Source: UBA3937 sp050951585 (GTDB lineage: Bacteria; Bacillota; Peptococcia; DRI-13; DTU073). From it: a DNA stretch of 64,000 nucleotides. The stretch covers positions 186,001 to 250,000 of the forward strand of contig JBMNJI010000006.1 in NCBI GenBank assembly GCA_050951585.1, written 5' to 3'. Shown one piece after another: positions 1 to 8,393 of the stretch (position 1 is the stretch's first letter; every line of letters starts with the position of its first letter). Below the pieces are notes generated by a model. The model ran no database searches. It was not told where the DNA came from and saw only the letters and a list, made by a program, of their open reading frames with translations. The position numbers and the translations under genes were made by a program.

Positions 1-97
1 CTTTCTCATTTTCTTTTGTTGTTTGTTTCCAATTTCTTGAGAGAACTTCGTCACCGGTGGTTAAGGGGTGATTGCTTTTTTCTTGATTCGTTTCCAT
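1..97 (-). CDS. N-terminal fragment of an unknown protein, cut by the window edge
   Basis: An open frame starts with ATG at 97-95 and runs 32 codons off the left edge without a stop. The complement of 109-113 gives a GGAGG Shine-Dalgarno (SD) site 11 bases before the ATG. The visible N-terminus begins METNQEKSNH and is hydrophilic, rich in Lys, Glu, Asn and Thr, with no signal peptide. I do not recognise it. It is divergent from the secreted fibronectin-III protein at 365, so 98-364 must hold both promoters. Confidence 0.5.
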   Translation of the reverse strand, partial: METNQEKSNHPLTTGDEVLSRNWKQTTKENEK

Positions 98-364
98 AGC
101 TTTACTTTCCTCCGATACAGCGATTTTTGATGGTAGAGTAGTTTACACTCATATCTTTATTATGCACGAATTGCCTTTACGTTAACCCTGAAGAGAAAAG
201 CTATGTACAATATTATCCAAATATGGGTGGTAATTTTTATTATTTTGTTATATAATCAATAACAATATTAATAATATTTGGGAAAGGAGGATAAATCAAG
301 AAGGCATCATTGAGCAAGCATAATAATAAAAAATTTTCGAGTGATATTTAAGGAGGTTATTTAT

Positions 365-1069
365 TTGTTTAAACATGGGAAAGGAAAATTTTTCTCTTTG
401 CTTACTCTAGTGACGCTGACAATTCTCTGTTGCTTTTCGCTGAATGTTTTTGCGGCAACCGGATCTGCCAAAATAATTAACAAAGGAGATATACCGACAA
501 AACCGGGTAACCTAATGGCAACGGTAAAAGAAAATGCCAATGGTAAAAAGTACTTCTATCTTACCTGGAGTGCTTCCAAGGACGAATGTTCGGGCATCAA
601 AGAATACAAAATATATCGGAACAATAAATTAATCGCCACCTCAGTTGATACAGACTATGTTGATCGTGATGTAAATAATCTGGATAAATATAGATATCAA
701 GTAATTGCCGTAGATAATAATGGTCATAAATCCCAACCTGCCCAAACAGGTATCCTTACTTTGGAGAAAAATCCTGCGAAAAAGATTATTAATATAAAGA
801 CCGGGGAGATTAAATATGTTACTCCCATAATCAGTAATGTTAATACGGATTTAAAAAGAATAATTCATGTGCAAACAGGGAAAATCTCTTTTAAACCGGT
901 AACGAATACTCTATTGAGTCTTAATTGTTTCGGTAATTCATGGAAGGATATCAGTTGCAGCTTTGCTATTCCGAAAATCAACTTGAACAGCATCGTACCA
1001 AAATTCAATACTGCTTCCTTAGGTTTATCAGCTTCGCTAACAAATTTCCTTAAAAACCCCTTTAAGTAA
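365..1069 (+). CDS. secreted protein with one fibronectin type III domain
   Basis: The TTG at 365 is chosen because AAGGAGGT (350-357) lies 7 bases before it; the GTG at 341 would place that SD site inside the frame. The 234-residue product has a signal peptide of about 30 residues ending near VFAA. A fibronectin III-like beta domain follows at about residues 42-125, with the YKIYRN and YRYQVIAVD strands typical of the fold. Two short related motifs come next, IINIKTGEI and IIHVQTGKI, about 35 residues apart, then a Ser/Leu/Asn-rich tail. The domain suggests binding outside the cell, but no partner or enzyme activity can be read. It is a single-gene unit closed by a strong terminator. Confidence 0.85.
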   Translation: MFKHGKGKFFSLLTLVTLTILCCFSLNVFAATGSAKIINKGDIPTKPGNLMATVKENANGKKYFYLTWSASKDECSGIKEYKIYRNNKLIATSVDTDYVDRDVNNLDKYRYQVIAVDNNGHKSQPAQTGILTLEKNPAKKIINIKTGEIKYVTPIISNVNTDLKRIIHVQTGKISFKPVTNTLLSLNCFGNSWKDISCSFAIPKINLNSIVPKFNTASLGLSASLTNFLKNPFK

Positions 1070-1078
1070 ACTAAGTGT

Positions 1079-1107
1079 AAAAAAACCACCTTCGCGGTGG
1101 TTTTTTT
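1079..1107 (+). terminator. rho-independent terminator after the fibronectin III gene
   Basis: A CCACC/GGTGG stem with a TTCGC loop, flanked by an A-run before and a T-run after (1101-1107), lies 10 bases past the stop codon. A-T pairs lengthen the stem, so it could act in both directions. Confidence 0.9.
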
Positions 1108-1160
1108 ATTCTAATTATCTGCTTGTGAAATAAGTATATTAGTATAAAGGGGGGAGGGGT

Positions 1161-1346
1161 ATGGTAATTGTTACGATCACCAGGTGGAAAGAGAAATTAC
1201 TGTTTACTTTAGTGGGGATTCTCATCATTGTTGGGATAGGGTGGGGGCTATCGGCAGCTGTTCCTTCCGGAGAATTGGAGGAGGACATTTTTACCCAACC
1301 GGTGAAAGTACAGAATGATATTAATGAAGAAAAAATCGACGGGTAA
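1161..1346 (+). CDS. small single-pass membrane protein upstream of xerD
   Basis: This 61-residue protein has a purine-rich SD site (GGGGAGGGG, 1151-1159) next to its ATG. A short basic N-terminus (TRWKEK) is followed by one hydrophobic helix at about residues 13-33 and an acidic C-terminal tail (ELEEDIF). In Bacillus subtilis the small yqzK gene occupies the same place before ripX/xerD, followed by drm/deoB and dacF. That is an analogy of position and size only; I cannot show homology. Confidence 0.65.
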   Translation: MVIVTITRWKEKLLFTLVGILIIVGIGWGLSAAVPSGELEEDIFTQPVKVQNDINEEKIDG

Positions 1347-1452
1347 TCGAGGTATTCAAGTTAGGTTTCTTTAGTTTTCAAAAACGGAAAAAAGGAAATC
1401 CCCTTAATTTGTGGAAGTATATTCATGTTCCATAAAAGGGGGCGATTTTATT

Positions 1453-2343
1453 TTGGACAGGTTGATCAGTGATTTTATTGAATATCTCCAGGTAGAACGA
1501 GGCCTGTCTGCAAATACGCTGGTGGCTTACGAGGGAGACTTAAAAAAACTTAGTAAATATTTAAAAGAGCAACAGCAGATCCTCGGAATAGAACAATGTG
1601 ATAAGCATATGCTCTCCGCGTATATCTACTTTTTAAAAAAGAACCGGGAATCACCGGCCAGTATTGCCAGGCAACAGGCGTCATTACGGAGCTTTTTTAA
1701 GTTTTTATGTCAGGAGAACCACTTACAGACAGATCCGACAATTTATTTAGAAACGCCGAAGTTAGCTAAAAAACTACCCCATGTTCTCAATGAAGAGGAG
1801 ATAGGCCGTCTTTTGCAGACACCACATGGACTTGATCCTCTGGAACTAAGGGATAAAGCGATGTTGGAACTCATCTATGCAACAGGGATGAGGGTTTCCG
1901 AGCTGGTTAACTTAAAAATTGCCCAAGTAAACATGGACCTTGCCTATGTGCGTTGCATGGGCAAAGGAAGTAAAGAAAGAATCATACCGGTGGGAGATCT
2001 TGCTTACGAAAGTATGCAGCGTTATCTTGCGAAAGGCCGTCCTTTTCTCCTTAAAAATCCACTGGAAAAAAGTCTTTTTCTCAATCATCATGGGCGGGGA
2101 ATGACGCGGCAGGGCTTTTGGAAGATTATTAAGAAGAGGGCGCAGGAGGCTTCGATTGACAAGGAGATAACGCCGCATACCCTGCGGCACTCTTTTGCCA
2201 CGCATTTATTGGCTCACGGCGCTGATTTGCGTTCGGTTCAGGAACTATTGGGGCATGCGGATATTGCCACGACCCAGATCTATACTCATTTAACAAGAAA
2301 CCGCATTAAAGAAATTTATCAAAAGGCTCATCCCCGAGCTTAA
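1453..2343 (+). CDS. xerD: site-specific tyrosine recombinase XerD
   Basis: XerD acts with XerC at the dif site to resolve chromosome dimers. The TTG at 1453 gives 296 residues, the usual XerD length; the upstream in-frame ATG at 1411 would add 14 residues unlike the family and has no SD site. An N-terminal SAM-like core-binding domain covers about residues 1-85 and the catalytic domain about 105-290. The active site is visible: Arg147 (ATGMRVSEL), Lys171 (GKGSKER), His242 and Arg245 (HTLRHS), His268 (LGHAD) and the nucleophile Tyr277 (QIYTHL). It leads into deoB and pdp as in Bacillus. Confidence 0.96.
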   Translation: MDRLISDFIEYLQVERGLSANTLVAYEGDLKKLSKYLKEQQQILGIEQCDKHMLSAYIYFLKKNRESPASIARQQASLRSFFKFLCQENHLQTDPTIYLETPKLAKKLPHVLNEEEIGRLLQTPHGLDPLELRDKAMLELIYATGMRVSELVNLKIAQVNMDLAYVRCMGKGSKERIIPVGDLAYESMQRYLAKGRPFLLKNPLEKSLFLNHHGRGMTRQGFWKIIKKRAQEASIDKEITPHTLRHSFATHLLAHGADLRSVQELLGHADIATTQIYTHLTRNRIKEIYQKAHPRA

Positions 2344-2413
2344 AGAGCTGTCTCTTGCTGAACAAATGAACACCTTAGCACATGGAAAGACAAGTCTTAA
2401 ATGAGGTGGTTAA

Positions 2414-3598
2414 GTGAAAACTTTATTATTAATTTTGGATAGTGTCGGCATTGGTGCTTTACCGGATGCCCATCTCTATAGCGATGAAGGTTCCAATACC
2501 TTAGCCCATATTGCGGAAACAGTGAATGGCCTAAAACTGCCGAATCTTGCTCGTTTGGGGTTAGGAAAAATCACGCCCATTAAGGGACTAGATACCCAAT
2601 TAAAAGCCAGGGCAGCATATGGCATGATGGCTGAGCTGTCAGCCGGCAAAGATACCACGACAGGGCATTGGGAGATTGCCGGGATAGTGACGAAAGACCC
2701 TTTGCCTACCTTTCCCGCTGGTTTTCCGGCTGAGCTGATAGACGCTTTTACGAAAGCGATCGGGAGAAAAGTATTGGGCAACAAGGTGGCTTCCGGAACG
2801 GACATCATTGAGGAGCTTGGTCCGGAACATCAAAGGACAGGCTATCCGATCGTTTATACCTCGGCGGACAGCGTTTTTCAGATTGCGGCCCATGAGGAGG
2901 TCATTCCGCTGACGGAGCTATATGCCATCTGTGAAACGGCCCGGAAAATACTGACCGGAAAATGGGCAGTCGGCCGGGTCATTGCCCGACCGTTTATCGG
3001 TAATCCCGGGAATTACACCCGCACAGCGCATCGGCATGATTATTCCCTGGAGCCACCGGCGCCGACAGTACTGGATGCTTTAGAGTCCAAAGGGGAAGAA
3101 GTAATTGGCGTAGGGAAAATAGCCGATATCTTTGCAGGGAAAGGGATTACGCGCAGCTTGCCAACGATTAGCAACCTGGATGGAATCGCCAAATCACTAC
3201 AGGCCTGGCGGGGATTAGCGAGCGGTCTGGTGATGACCAATCTGGTGGAATTTGATTCCGTTTATGGACATCGCAATAACGCCAGGGGTTATGCCCAGGC
3301 ACTGGAAGAAACGGATGCCCACTTAGGTGAATTGCTTACTTTGGTGGAAAAAGAGCAGGAAAATGGACTCCTGATAATCACGGCGGATCATGGTAATGAC
3401 CCTACCACGCCAAGTACCGACCATAGCAGGGAATATGTTCCGTTGTTAGTTTTCGGCAGCGGGATTCGCGCCGACTATAATCTGGGGATAAGAAATTCGT
3501 TTGCTGATATTGCCGCAACCTTAAGTGAGCTATATGATTTGTCATTCCGTTGCCCGGGGGAAAGCTTCTTAAGCCGGATTTGGTTCGGAAAAAAATAA
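2414..3598 (+). CDS. deoB: phosphopentomutase DeoB
   Basis: DeoB interconverts (deoxy)ribose 1-phosphate and 5-phosphate, linking nucleoside phosphorolysis to the pentose phosphate pathway. The 394 residues match the family length. It belongs to the alkaline phosphatase/phosphoglycerate mutase superfamily: the N-terminal LLILDSVGIGALPDA motif carries the metal-binding Asp, GKDTTTGHWE holds the phosphorylated Thr, and ITADHGNDPTT near residue 325 carries further metal ligands. The start is GTG with GAGGTGG (2403-2409) before it. It lies 45 bases before pdp, so the two are probably one salvage operon. Confidence 0.97.
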   Translation: MKTLLLILDSVGIGALPDAHLYSDEGSNTLAHIAETVNGLKLPNLARLGLGKITPIKGLDTQLKARAAYGMMAELSAGKDTTTGHWEIAGIVTKDPLPTFPAGFPAELIDAFTKAIGRKVLGNKVASGTDIIEELGPEHQRTGYPIVYTSADSVFQIAAHEEVIPLTELYAICETARKILTGKWAVGRVIARPFIGNPGNYTRTAHRHDYSLEPPAPTVLDALESKGEEVIGVGKIADIFAGKGITRSLPTISNLDGIAKSLQAWRGLASGLVMTNLVEFDSVYGHRNNARGYAQALEETDAHLGELLTLVEKEQENGLLIITADHGNDPTTPSTDHSREYVPLLVFGSGIRADYNLGIRNSFADIAATLSELYDLSFRCPGESFLSRIWFGKK

Positions 3599-3643
3599 AG
3601 AATCATGCGGCGTTGAGTTACTGCGGAAGGGAGAGTTTTTACC

Positions 3644-4975
3644 ATGAGAGCCGTTGACTTGATTGTCAAGAAGAGAAACGGGGAAGAACTAACAGAGGCT
3701 GAGATCGAGTTTCTGATTCATCATTATGTCCATGGACAAATACCCGATTACCAGATGGCCGCCTTATGTATGGCCATTTATTTTCAAGGGATGAACAGCA
3801 CTGAACTATCTCACCTGACCATGGCCATGGTTCAATCAGGGGAGACCGTTGACCTAAGTTCCATTAAGGGCATTAAAGTTGATAAGCACAGTACGGGCGG
3901 GGTGGCCGATACAACAACGCTTGTCCTGGGGCCTTTGGTGGCGGCGGCTGGTGTGTCAATGGCTAAAATGTCCGGTCGGGGCTTAGGACATACGGGTGGC
4001 ACAATAGACAAGCTGGAAAGCATCCCCGGTCTGAGTACGACACTGACCCAAGATGCCTTTATCAGGCAGGTTAACAGTATTAATTTAGCGGTGGCCGGGC
4101 AAAGCGGTAATCTGGTGCCTGCCGACAAGCTACTTTACGCTTTACGGGATGTTACCGGGACTGTTCCTTCTATTCCCCTTATTGCCAGTAGTATCATGAG
4201 TAAAAAAATTGCCGCGGGCGCAGATAAGCTAGTCTTAGATGTGAAAACAGGTAGTGGTGCATTTATGAAGAAAAAAGAAGAGGCTTATCGTTTAGCCGAG
4301 ACCATGGTAGAAATCGGCGAACAAGTGGGGCGGGAGACCGTCGCTTTGGTGTCGGATATGAATCAGCCCCTTGGACAAGCCATTGGTAATGCTTTGGAGG
4401 TAGAGGAAGCCATCTTGACCTTACAGGGGAAAAATAAAGGCCCCTTATGGGAATTATGCCTGTATCTGGGGGCTCAAATGCTCTTATTGGCAGAGAAGGT
4501 GGCGACGATTGAAGAAGGCCAGGACTTATTGACCAAAAAACTTGAATCGGGTGCCGCGCTGGAGAAATTCGCCGCCATGATTGAGGCGCAAGGTGGTGAT
4601 CCCCATGTGGTTACTGATTTAGGGCGTTTGCCGCAGGCCGGGAAGCAGGAAGTAGTAAACGCGCGGGCCGAGCAAACGGGTTATGTGGCTGCTGTTAACG
4701 CAGAGCAGCTTGGGGTTGCCGCCATGTTACTGGGGGCAGGACGTGAGCAGAAAGAGGCGGTGATTGATTTGGCGGTTGGGCTCAAAATCCATGTGCGGAG
4801 AGGTGATTTTGTACGGGCAGGGGAGCCATTGGTGACGTTATACTACAATGCTGAAGAGAGAATCTCCCAGGTCAGAGCGCTGATTAACTCGGCTTTCCAG
4901 TTTTCCGCGACTCCGGTGCCCAAAGATCCGCTGATTTACGCCATCATCTCCAAAAAGGGACGGCATGATTACTAG
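3644..4975 (+). CDS. pdp: pyrimidine-nucleoside phosphorylase
   Basis: This enzyme cleaves uridine and (deoxy)thymidine with phosphate to the base and (deoxy)ribose 1-phosphate, the substrate of the preceding DeoB. It has 443 residues. It shows the thymidine/pyrimidine phosphorylase signature (KHSTGGVAD, SGRGLGHTGGT, DVKTGSGAFM). The alpha domain leads to a glycosyltransferase-family-3 phosphate site and a C-terminal beta domain of about 80 residues. The family name Pdp is preferred to DeoA because uridine- and thymidine-accepting enzymes are usual in this phylum; specificity cannot be read directly. The SD site is GGAAGGGAG before ATG 3644. Confidence 0.95.
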   Translation: MRAVDLIVKKRNGEELTEAEIEFLIHHYVHGQIPDYQMAALCMAIYFQGMNSTELSHLTMAMVQSGETVDLSSIKGIKVDKHSTGGVADTTTLVLGPLVAAAGVSMAKMSGRGLGHTGGTIDKLESIPGLSTTLTQDAFIRQVNSINLAVAGQSGNLVPADKLLYALRDVTGTVPSIPLIASSIMSKKIAAGADKLVLDVKTGSGAFMKKKEEAYRLAETMVEIGEQVGRETVALVSDMNQPLGQAIGNALEVEEAILTLQGKNKGPLWELCLYLGAQMLLLAEKVATIEEGQDLLTKKLESGAALEKFAAMIEAQGGDPHVVTDLGRLPQAGKQEVVNARAEQTGYVAAVNAEQLGVAAMLLGAGREQKEAVIDLAVGLKIHVRRGDFVRAGEPLVTLYYNAEERISQVRALINSAFQFSATPVPKDPLIYAIISKKGRHDY

Positions 4976-5007
4976 GCGTACTCTTAGCGCAAAAGTTTAA
5001 AGATGCC

Positions 5008-5136
5008 TCATTTTTGCTTTAAGCGGGCATAGTCTTTCGAAATTTTAATGAGGGGAATAATTACATAGGCGATCAGCAGGTATAAGGTACTTGTGGCCAA
5101 CAGCACAGTAATCAAAAGCGCAAATATTGTTTCCAT
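5008..5136 (-). CDS. small single-pass membrane protein convergent with pdp
   Basis: A 42-residue protein begins METIFALL and has one hydrophobic helix covering most of residues 3-30, then a basic C-terminus (KDYARLKQK). GAGGTG lies 9 bases before this ATG, so I use it rather than a longer frame that starts further upstream without an SD site. Its 5' end faces dacF, so the two genes diverge from 5137-5232. I do not recognise it; its size and helix fit a small membrane-associated regulator. Confidence 0.55.
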   Translation of the reverse strand: METIFALLITVLLATSTLYLLIAYVIIPLIKISKDYARLKQK

Positions 5137-5232
5137 GCTTTTCTTCACCTCGGATTGGTTATTTTTCTCTGTACATACTTCTGTCCATTGTAGGGAAAAA
5201 ATAAACCTAAACAGAACCCGGAGGTGATTATT

Positions 5233-6414
5233 TTGTCTCTCGGTCCGATGCTGCTCAGACAAGTGAAAAAAACTATTCTGCTATTTCTTTTTGTTTCGCT
5301 AATTGTGATCATATTATTTCCTCAGCCAGTATGTGGTGTTGAGCTTAATTTAACTGCCGAATCGGCTATTTTGGTGGATGCCCATAGCGGAAAAGTCCTC
5401 TTTGAAAAAAATCCGCATCAAGTATTGTATCCTGCCAGCATGACTAAGTTAATGACCCTTGTTTTATCTATGGAAGCGCTGGAAGCGGGACGAGTGGAAA
5501 TGGATGATGTGGTAACAGCCAGTGAGAATGCCGCTTCCTATCGCGGTTCGCGGATTTTTTTATCTGCCGGGGAAAAATTATCGTTCAAAGAATTGTTATT
5601 AGGTGTTGCGCTGGCCTCCGGTAATGATGCGGCCGTTGCGGTAGCGGAACATGTGGCCGGTTCACATGAAGCGTTTGTGGAGATGATGAATAAAAAAGCA
5701 GCTGAAATTGGCATGAAAAATACTCATTTTGTGAATTGCAACGGTTTACATGATCCGGAGCACTATACAACTGCCGCCGATTTTGCCATCCTCGGCCGTT
5801 ATGCGCTGAATTTTTCGCAGCTGTTAGAAATATCTTCCATCAAACATTATCGTATTCGTGAAGAGACAAAACGTCCTTTTCAATATGATAATAAGAACAA
5901 ACTGCTTTGGTTTTATCCTGGCACAGACGGGTTTAAAACCGGCTGGACTGAGGATGCAAAATACTGTTTTATCGGGACCTGTCTGCGCAACAATTTAAGA
6001 TTGGTCTCCGTGGTCATGGGAGTACCTGAGGCGAAAGGTCATTTTTCCGAAACGCAGACCCTTTTTAACTATGGCTTCTCGCAATTCTGTTTTCAGGAGT
6101 ATCATCAAAAAGATGAGGTGGTCGGTGAAATCAGAGTGGGTAAAGGGATCAGCGATCTGGTTAAGGCAGTCCCTGAGCAAAAAGTGGGAATCACCATACC
6201 CAGAGGAGAGGAAAAAACATTAAGCACAGAGATGGAGTTAGTGCCTATCGTTAATGCTCCGGTTAAAAAAGGGCAACTTCTCGGACATATCTCGATCTTA
6301 AAGAATGGTGAAATTATACAGCGTACTAATTTAGTAGCCAATGAAGATGTTAGCAAAGGGTCTTATTGGAAAATGGTTAAGAAAGTATTTTGTAGTGTAG
6401 CAAGCGGCGAGTAA
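5233..6414 (+). CDS. dacF: D-alanyl-D-alanine carboxypeptidase DacF
   Basis: This serine DD-carboxypeptidase (penicillin-binding protein 5 type) trims the terminal D-Ala of peptidoglycan stem peptides. In spore formers DacF limits cross-linking of the spore cortex. The TTG at 5233 lies 5 bases after GGAGGTGA (5220-5227). The 393 residues comprise a signal peptide to about Cys34, a transpeptidase domain with SMTK (Ser69, Lys72), SGN (129-131) and KTG (235-237), and a C-terminal beta domain with a weak membrane-anchoring end. It sits directly before the spoIIA operon, as in Bacillus. Confidence 0.95.
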   Translation: MSLGPMLLRQVKKTILLFLFVSLIVIILFPQPVCGVELNLTAESAILVDAHSGKVLFEKNPHQVLYPASMTKLMTLVLSMEALEAGRVEMDDVVTASENAASYRGSRIFLSAGEKLSFKELLLGVALASGNDAAVAVAEHVAGSHEAFVEMMNKKAAEIGMKNTHFVNCNGLHDPEHYTTAADFAILGRYALNFSQLLEISSIKHYRIREETKRPFQYDNKNKLLWFYPGTDGFKTGWTEDAKYCFIGTCLRNNLRLVSVVMGVPEAKGHFSETQTLFNYGFSQFCFQEYHQKDEVVGEIRVGKGISDLVKAVPEQKVGITIPRGEEKTLSTEMELVPIVNAPVKKGQLLGHISILKNGEIIQRTNLVANEDVSKGSYWKMVKKVFCSVASGE

Positions 6415-6583
6415 AACCGCAAAGGCAGGCCTTATTTACGATTGAGATGATGAGCATATTTTGCTAAGAATCAATTAGTAAACAGGAAAATATTAAGACG
6501 AAACGATTGTTGTACGGCCAGGCAGGTAAAGCTGTGCAGCAATCTTTTTTGTCTCCTCCTAAAATTAATTTCCAGAATATAGG

Positions 6584-6610
6584 AGGAAATCGATTGTTTA
6601 TCGAGAATAT
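6584..6610 (+). promoter_or_regulatory. probable sigma-H promoter of the spoIIA operon
   Basis: GGAGGAAAT (6582-6590) matches the sigma-H -35 consensus RnAGGAwWW. After an 11-base spacer, CGAGAATAT matches the -10 consensus RnnGAATww except at its first base. Sigma-H control of spoIIA is established in Bacillus subtilis, and the element lies 39 bases before the spoIIAA ATG. The preceding 170 bases hold no other gene. Confidence 0.75.
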
Positions 6611-6648
6611 TATGTAAAGGTTTTTAAACAAAAAGAGGAGGGAAATTA

Positions 6649-7008
6649 ATGTCCATCAGTCTCAATATTAAGAACAATACTTTAATTGTACATATTAGCG
6701 GAGAGTTCGACCTGGTATCAGCCAATGAATACCGAGAAAGGATTGACCAAAATATGCTGGAAAGCAATAGTCAAAATTTGCTACTGAATATGGAAAAGAC
6801 TACTTTTATTGATAGTTCCGGGCTTGGTGTAATCATGGGAAGATTTCGTAAGATTAAAGCAAGTAACGGACAAATGGTTATTTATGGTGCCAAACCGGGT
6901 ATTAAGAAAATATTTGAGGTTTCCGGGATTCTTTCCTTAATGCCGGTATGTAATACAGAAGAGGCTGCCTGGCAAATGTTAGAAAAAAAGACAATAAAGG
7001 GGGCATAG
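6649..7008 (+). CDS. spoIIAA: anti-sigma-F factor antagonist SpoIIAA
   Basis: SpoIIAA is the STAS-domain partner that, when unphosphorylated, pulls SpoIIAB off sigma-F and switches on forespore transcription. The 119 residues form a single STAS domain. The phosphorylation loop reads FIDSSGLGV, with Ser57 in the place of Bacillus Ser58. GAGGAGGG precedes the ATG. spoIIAB starts 2 bases after the stop, so the two are translationally linked. Confidence 0.97.
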   Translation: MSISLNIKNNTLIVHISGEFDLVSANEYRERIDQNMLESNSQNLLLNMEKTTFIDSSGLGVIMGRFRKIKASNGQMVIYGAKPGIKKIFEVSGILSLMPVCNTEEAAWQMLEKKTIKGA

Positions 7009-7010
7009 AA

Positions 7011-7463
7011 ATGGATAAATTAGTTAATAATAGTATTAAACTGGAGTTCCCGAGCAAAGGCGAAAATGTCGCTCTAGCCAGAATTACTATTGCGGCGCTT
7101 GTTTCGCAATTAGAGCTGACTCTAAATGATTTGGAGGAAATTAAAGTAGCAGTGTCCGAAGCTGTTTCCAATGCGGTAATTCACGGTTACGGGAATAAAC
7201 CTGATGGTCTGATCACAGTTATTGGCCTTCTCCAGAATCAGAAAATTATTATCGAAATCATTGATCAAGGGATTGGGATCAAAGATATTGAGAAGGCTAT
7301 GGAACCGGCATTTTCAACAGATCCGGAGCGGACCGGACTGGGCTTCGTTTTTATGCAATCGTTTATGGATGAGGTGAAAGTCGAATCACAGGAGAATCAT
7401 GGGACTCGGGTTATCTTAAGCAAAGAGTTGAATTCTGAGCATAAAAAAATTGCGGTATCATAA
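7011..7463 (+). CDS. spoIIAB: anti-sigma-F factor and kinase SpoIIAB
   Basis: SpoIIAB binds and holds sigma-F and phosphorylates SpoIIAA. It has 150 residues of GHKL fold: an N-box around residues 50-58 (SEAVSNAVIHG), a G1 box DQGIGI at 85-90 and a G2 box RTGLGF at 107-112 for ATP binding. The length equals that of characterised homologues. It lies between spoIIAA and sigF, 12 bases before the latter. Confidence 0.97.
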   Translation: MDKLVNNSIKLEFPSKGENVALARITIAALVSQLELTLNDLEEIKVAVSEAVSNAVIHGYGNKPDGLITVIGLLQNQKIIIEIIDQGIGIKDIEKAMEPAFSTDPERTGLGFVFMQSFMDEVKVESQENHGTRVILSKELNSEHKKIAVS

Positions 7464-7475
7464 AGGGGATATCTC

Positions 7476-8264
7476 ATGAATGTCAGATTATCGGAAATGA
7501 ATCTACCTCGTTTTCCGTTGCTTAAAGATGAGGAAATGCAGGAGCTGTTATTAAAAGTTCAAGCGGGTGACGGCGAAGCCAGGGAGAAACTAATCAATTG
7601 CAATTTGCGGCTTGTCTTTAACCTTGTGAAACGATTTGCCAATCGGGGATACGAGTTGGAAGATTTGTTTCAGATCGGCACAATTGGCTTAATAAAGGCA
7701 ATTGACAAGTTTAATTTGTCTTATAATGTGAAGTTTTCTACCTATGCTGTGCCCATGATTATCGGTGAAATCAGGCGGTTTTTACGTGATGATAATCCGG
7801 TGAAGGTAAGCCGTTCCTTAAAAGAGAACGCCTACCGGATCAATAAAATCCGGGACACCTTAACCAAGGAATTGGAAAGGGAGCCAACCTTACAGGAAAT
7901 TGCCGAAAAAGTCGAGTTAAGCATGGAGGAGATTGTGGCCAGTTTAGAAGCGGTACAAATCCCTTCCTCGATACATGATACTTTATATCAGGATGATGGG
8001 GATCCGATTTATCTTCTTGATCAATTAAGCAATGAAAAAGAGGATAATCTGTGGTTTGAAAAATTCGCGCTCCGGGAAGTCTTAAACAAACTGTCGGAGA
8101 AAGAACGCGAAATTATTCTCATCCGTTTTTTTGAAGATAAAACACAGATGGAGGTTGCAAAAATAGTGGGGCTTTCCCAGGTTCAGGTGTCCAGGATCGA
8201 AAGACAGGCCTTGAAAAAATTTCGCAGTCTGCTCAATGAGGACAGTATCCGGATCGGTTCATAA
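7476..8264 (+). CDS. sigF: forespore RNA polymerase sigma factor SigF
   Basis: SigF is the first compartment-specific sporulation sigma factor. The 262 residues include region 2 (NLRLVFNLVKRFANRGYELEDL, split here as NLRLVFNLVKRF then ANRGYELEDLFQIG), a region 3 helix-turn-helix (LTKELEREPTLQEIAEKV) and a region 4 helix-turn-helix ending in LSQVQVSRIERQALKKF. An SD site (AAAGGGG) precedes the ATG. A terminator separates it from the spoVA genes, which its regulon (through sigma-G) should later express. Confidence 0.96.
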   Translation: MNVRLSEMNLPRFPLLKDEEMQELLLKVQAGDGEAREKLINCNLRLVFNLVKRFANRGYELEDLFQIGTIGLIKAIDKFNLSYNVKFSTYAVPMIIGEIRRFLRDDNPVKVSRSLKENAYRINKIRDTLTKELEREPTLQEIAEKVELSMEEIVASLEAVQIPSSIHDTLYQDDGDPIYLLDQLSNEKEDNLWFEKFALREVLNKLSEKEREIILIRFFEDKTQMEVAKIVGLSQVQVSRIERQALKKFRSLLNEDSIRIGS

Positions 8265-8298
8265 AAAGCAGCATAAAGGTCAGACAGAAAACAATCAC

Positions 8299-8330
8299 AA
8301 ACAGGGTTAATCGCCCTGTTTATTATTTTT
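8299..8330 (+). terminator. terminator after sigF
   Basis: An 8-bp perfect stem AAACAGGG/CCCTGTTT (8299-8306 and 8314-8321) with a 7-base loop is followed by a T-rich stretch. It separates the spoIIA operon from the spoVA operon, implying a separate promoter between 8331 and 8393. I could not assign a convincing sigma-G consensus there. Confidence 0.85.
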
Positions 8331-8393
8331 AGTTAAGGTAAGAATAATAAATGTAATTTTTGCTTTAATGGTGAAGAAAGGGGCGCTGGCGAA

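Noticed and set aside
310..351. Short TTG-initiated frame (13 codons) before the fibronectin III gene, near AAAGGAGG at about 284-291
   Set aside because: The SD-like site is too far (about 18 bases) from the TTG, and no regulatory residues are seen in the peptide; treated as chance.
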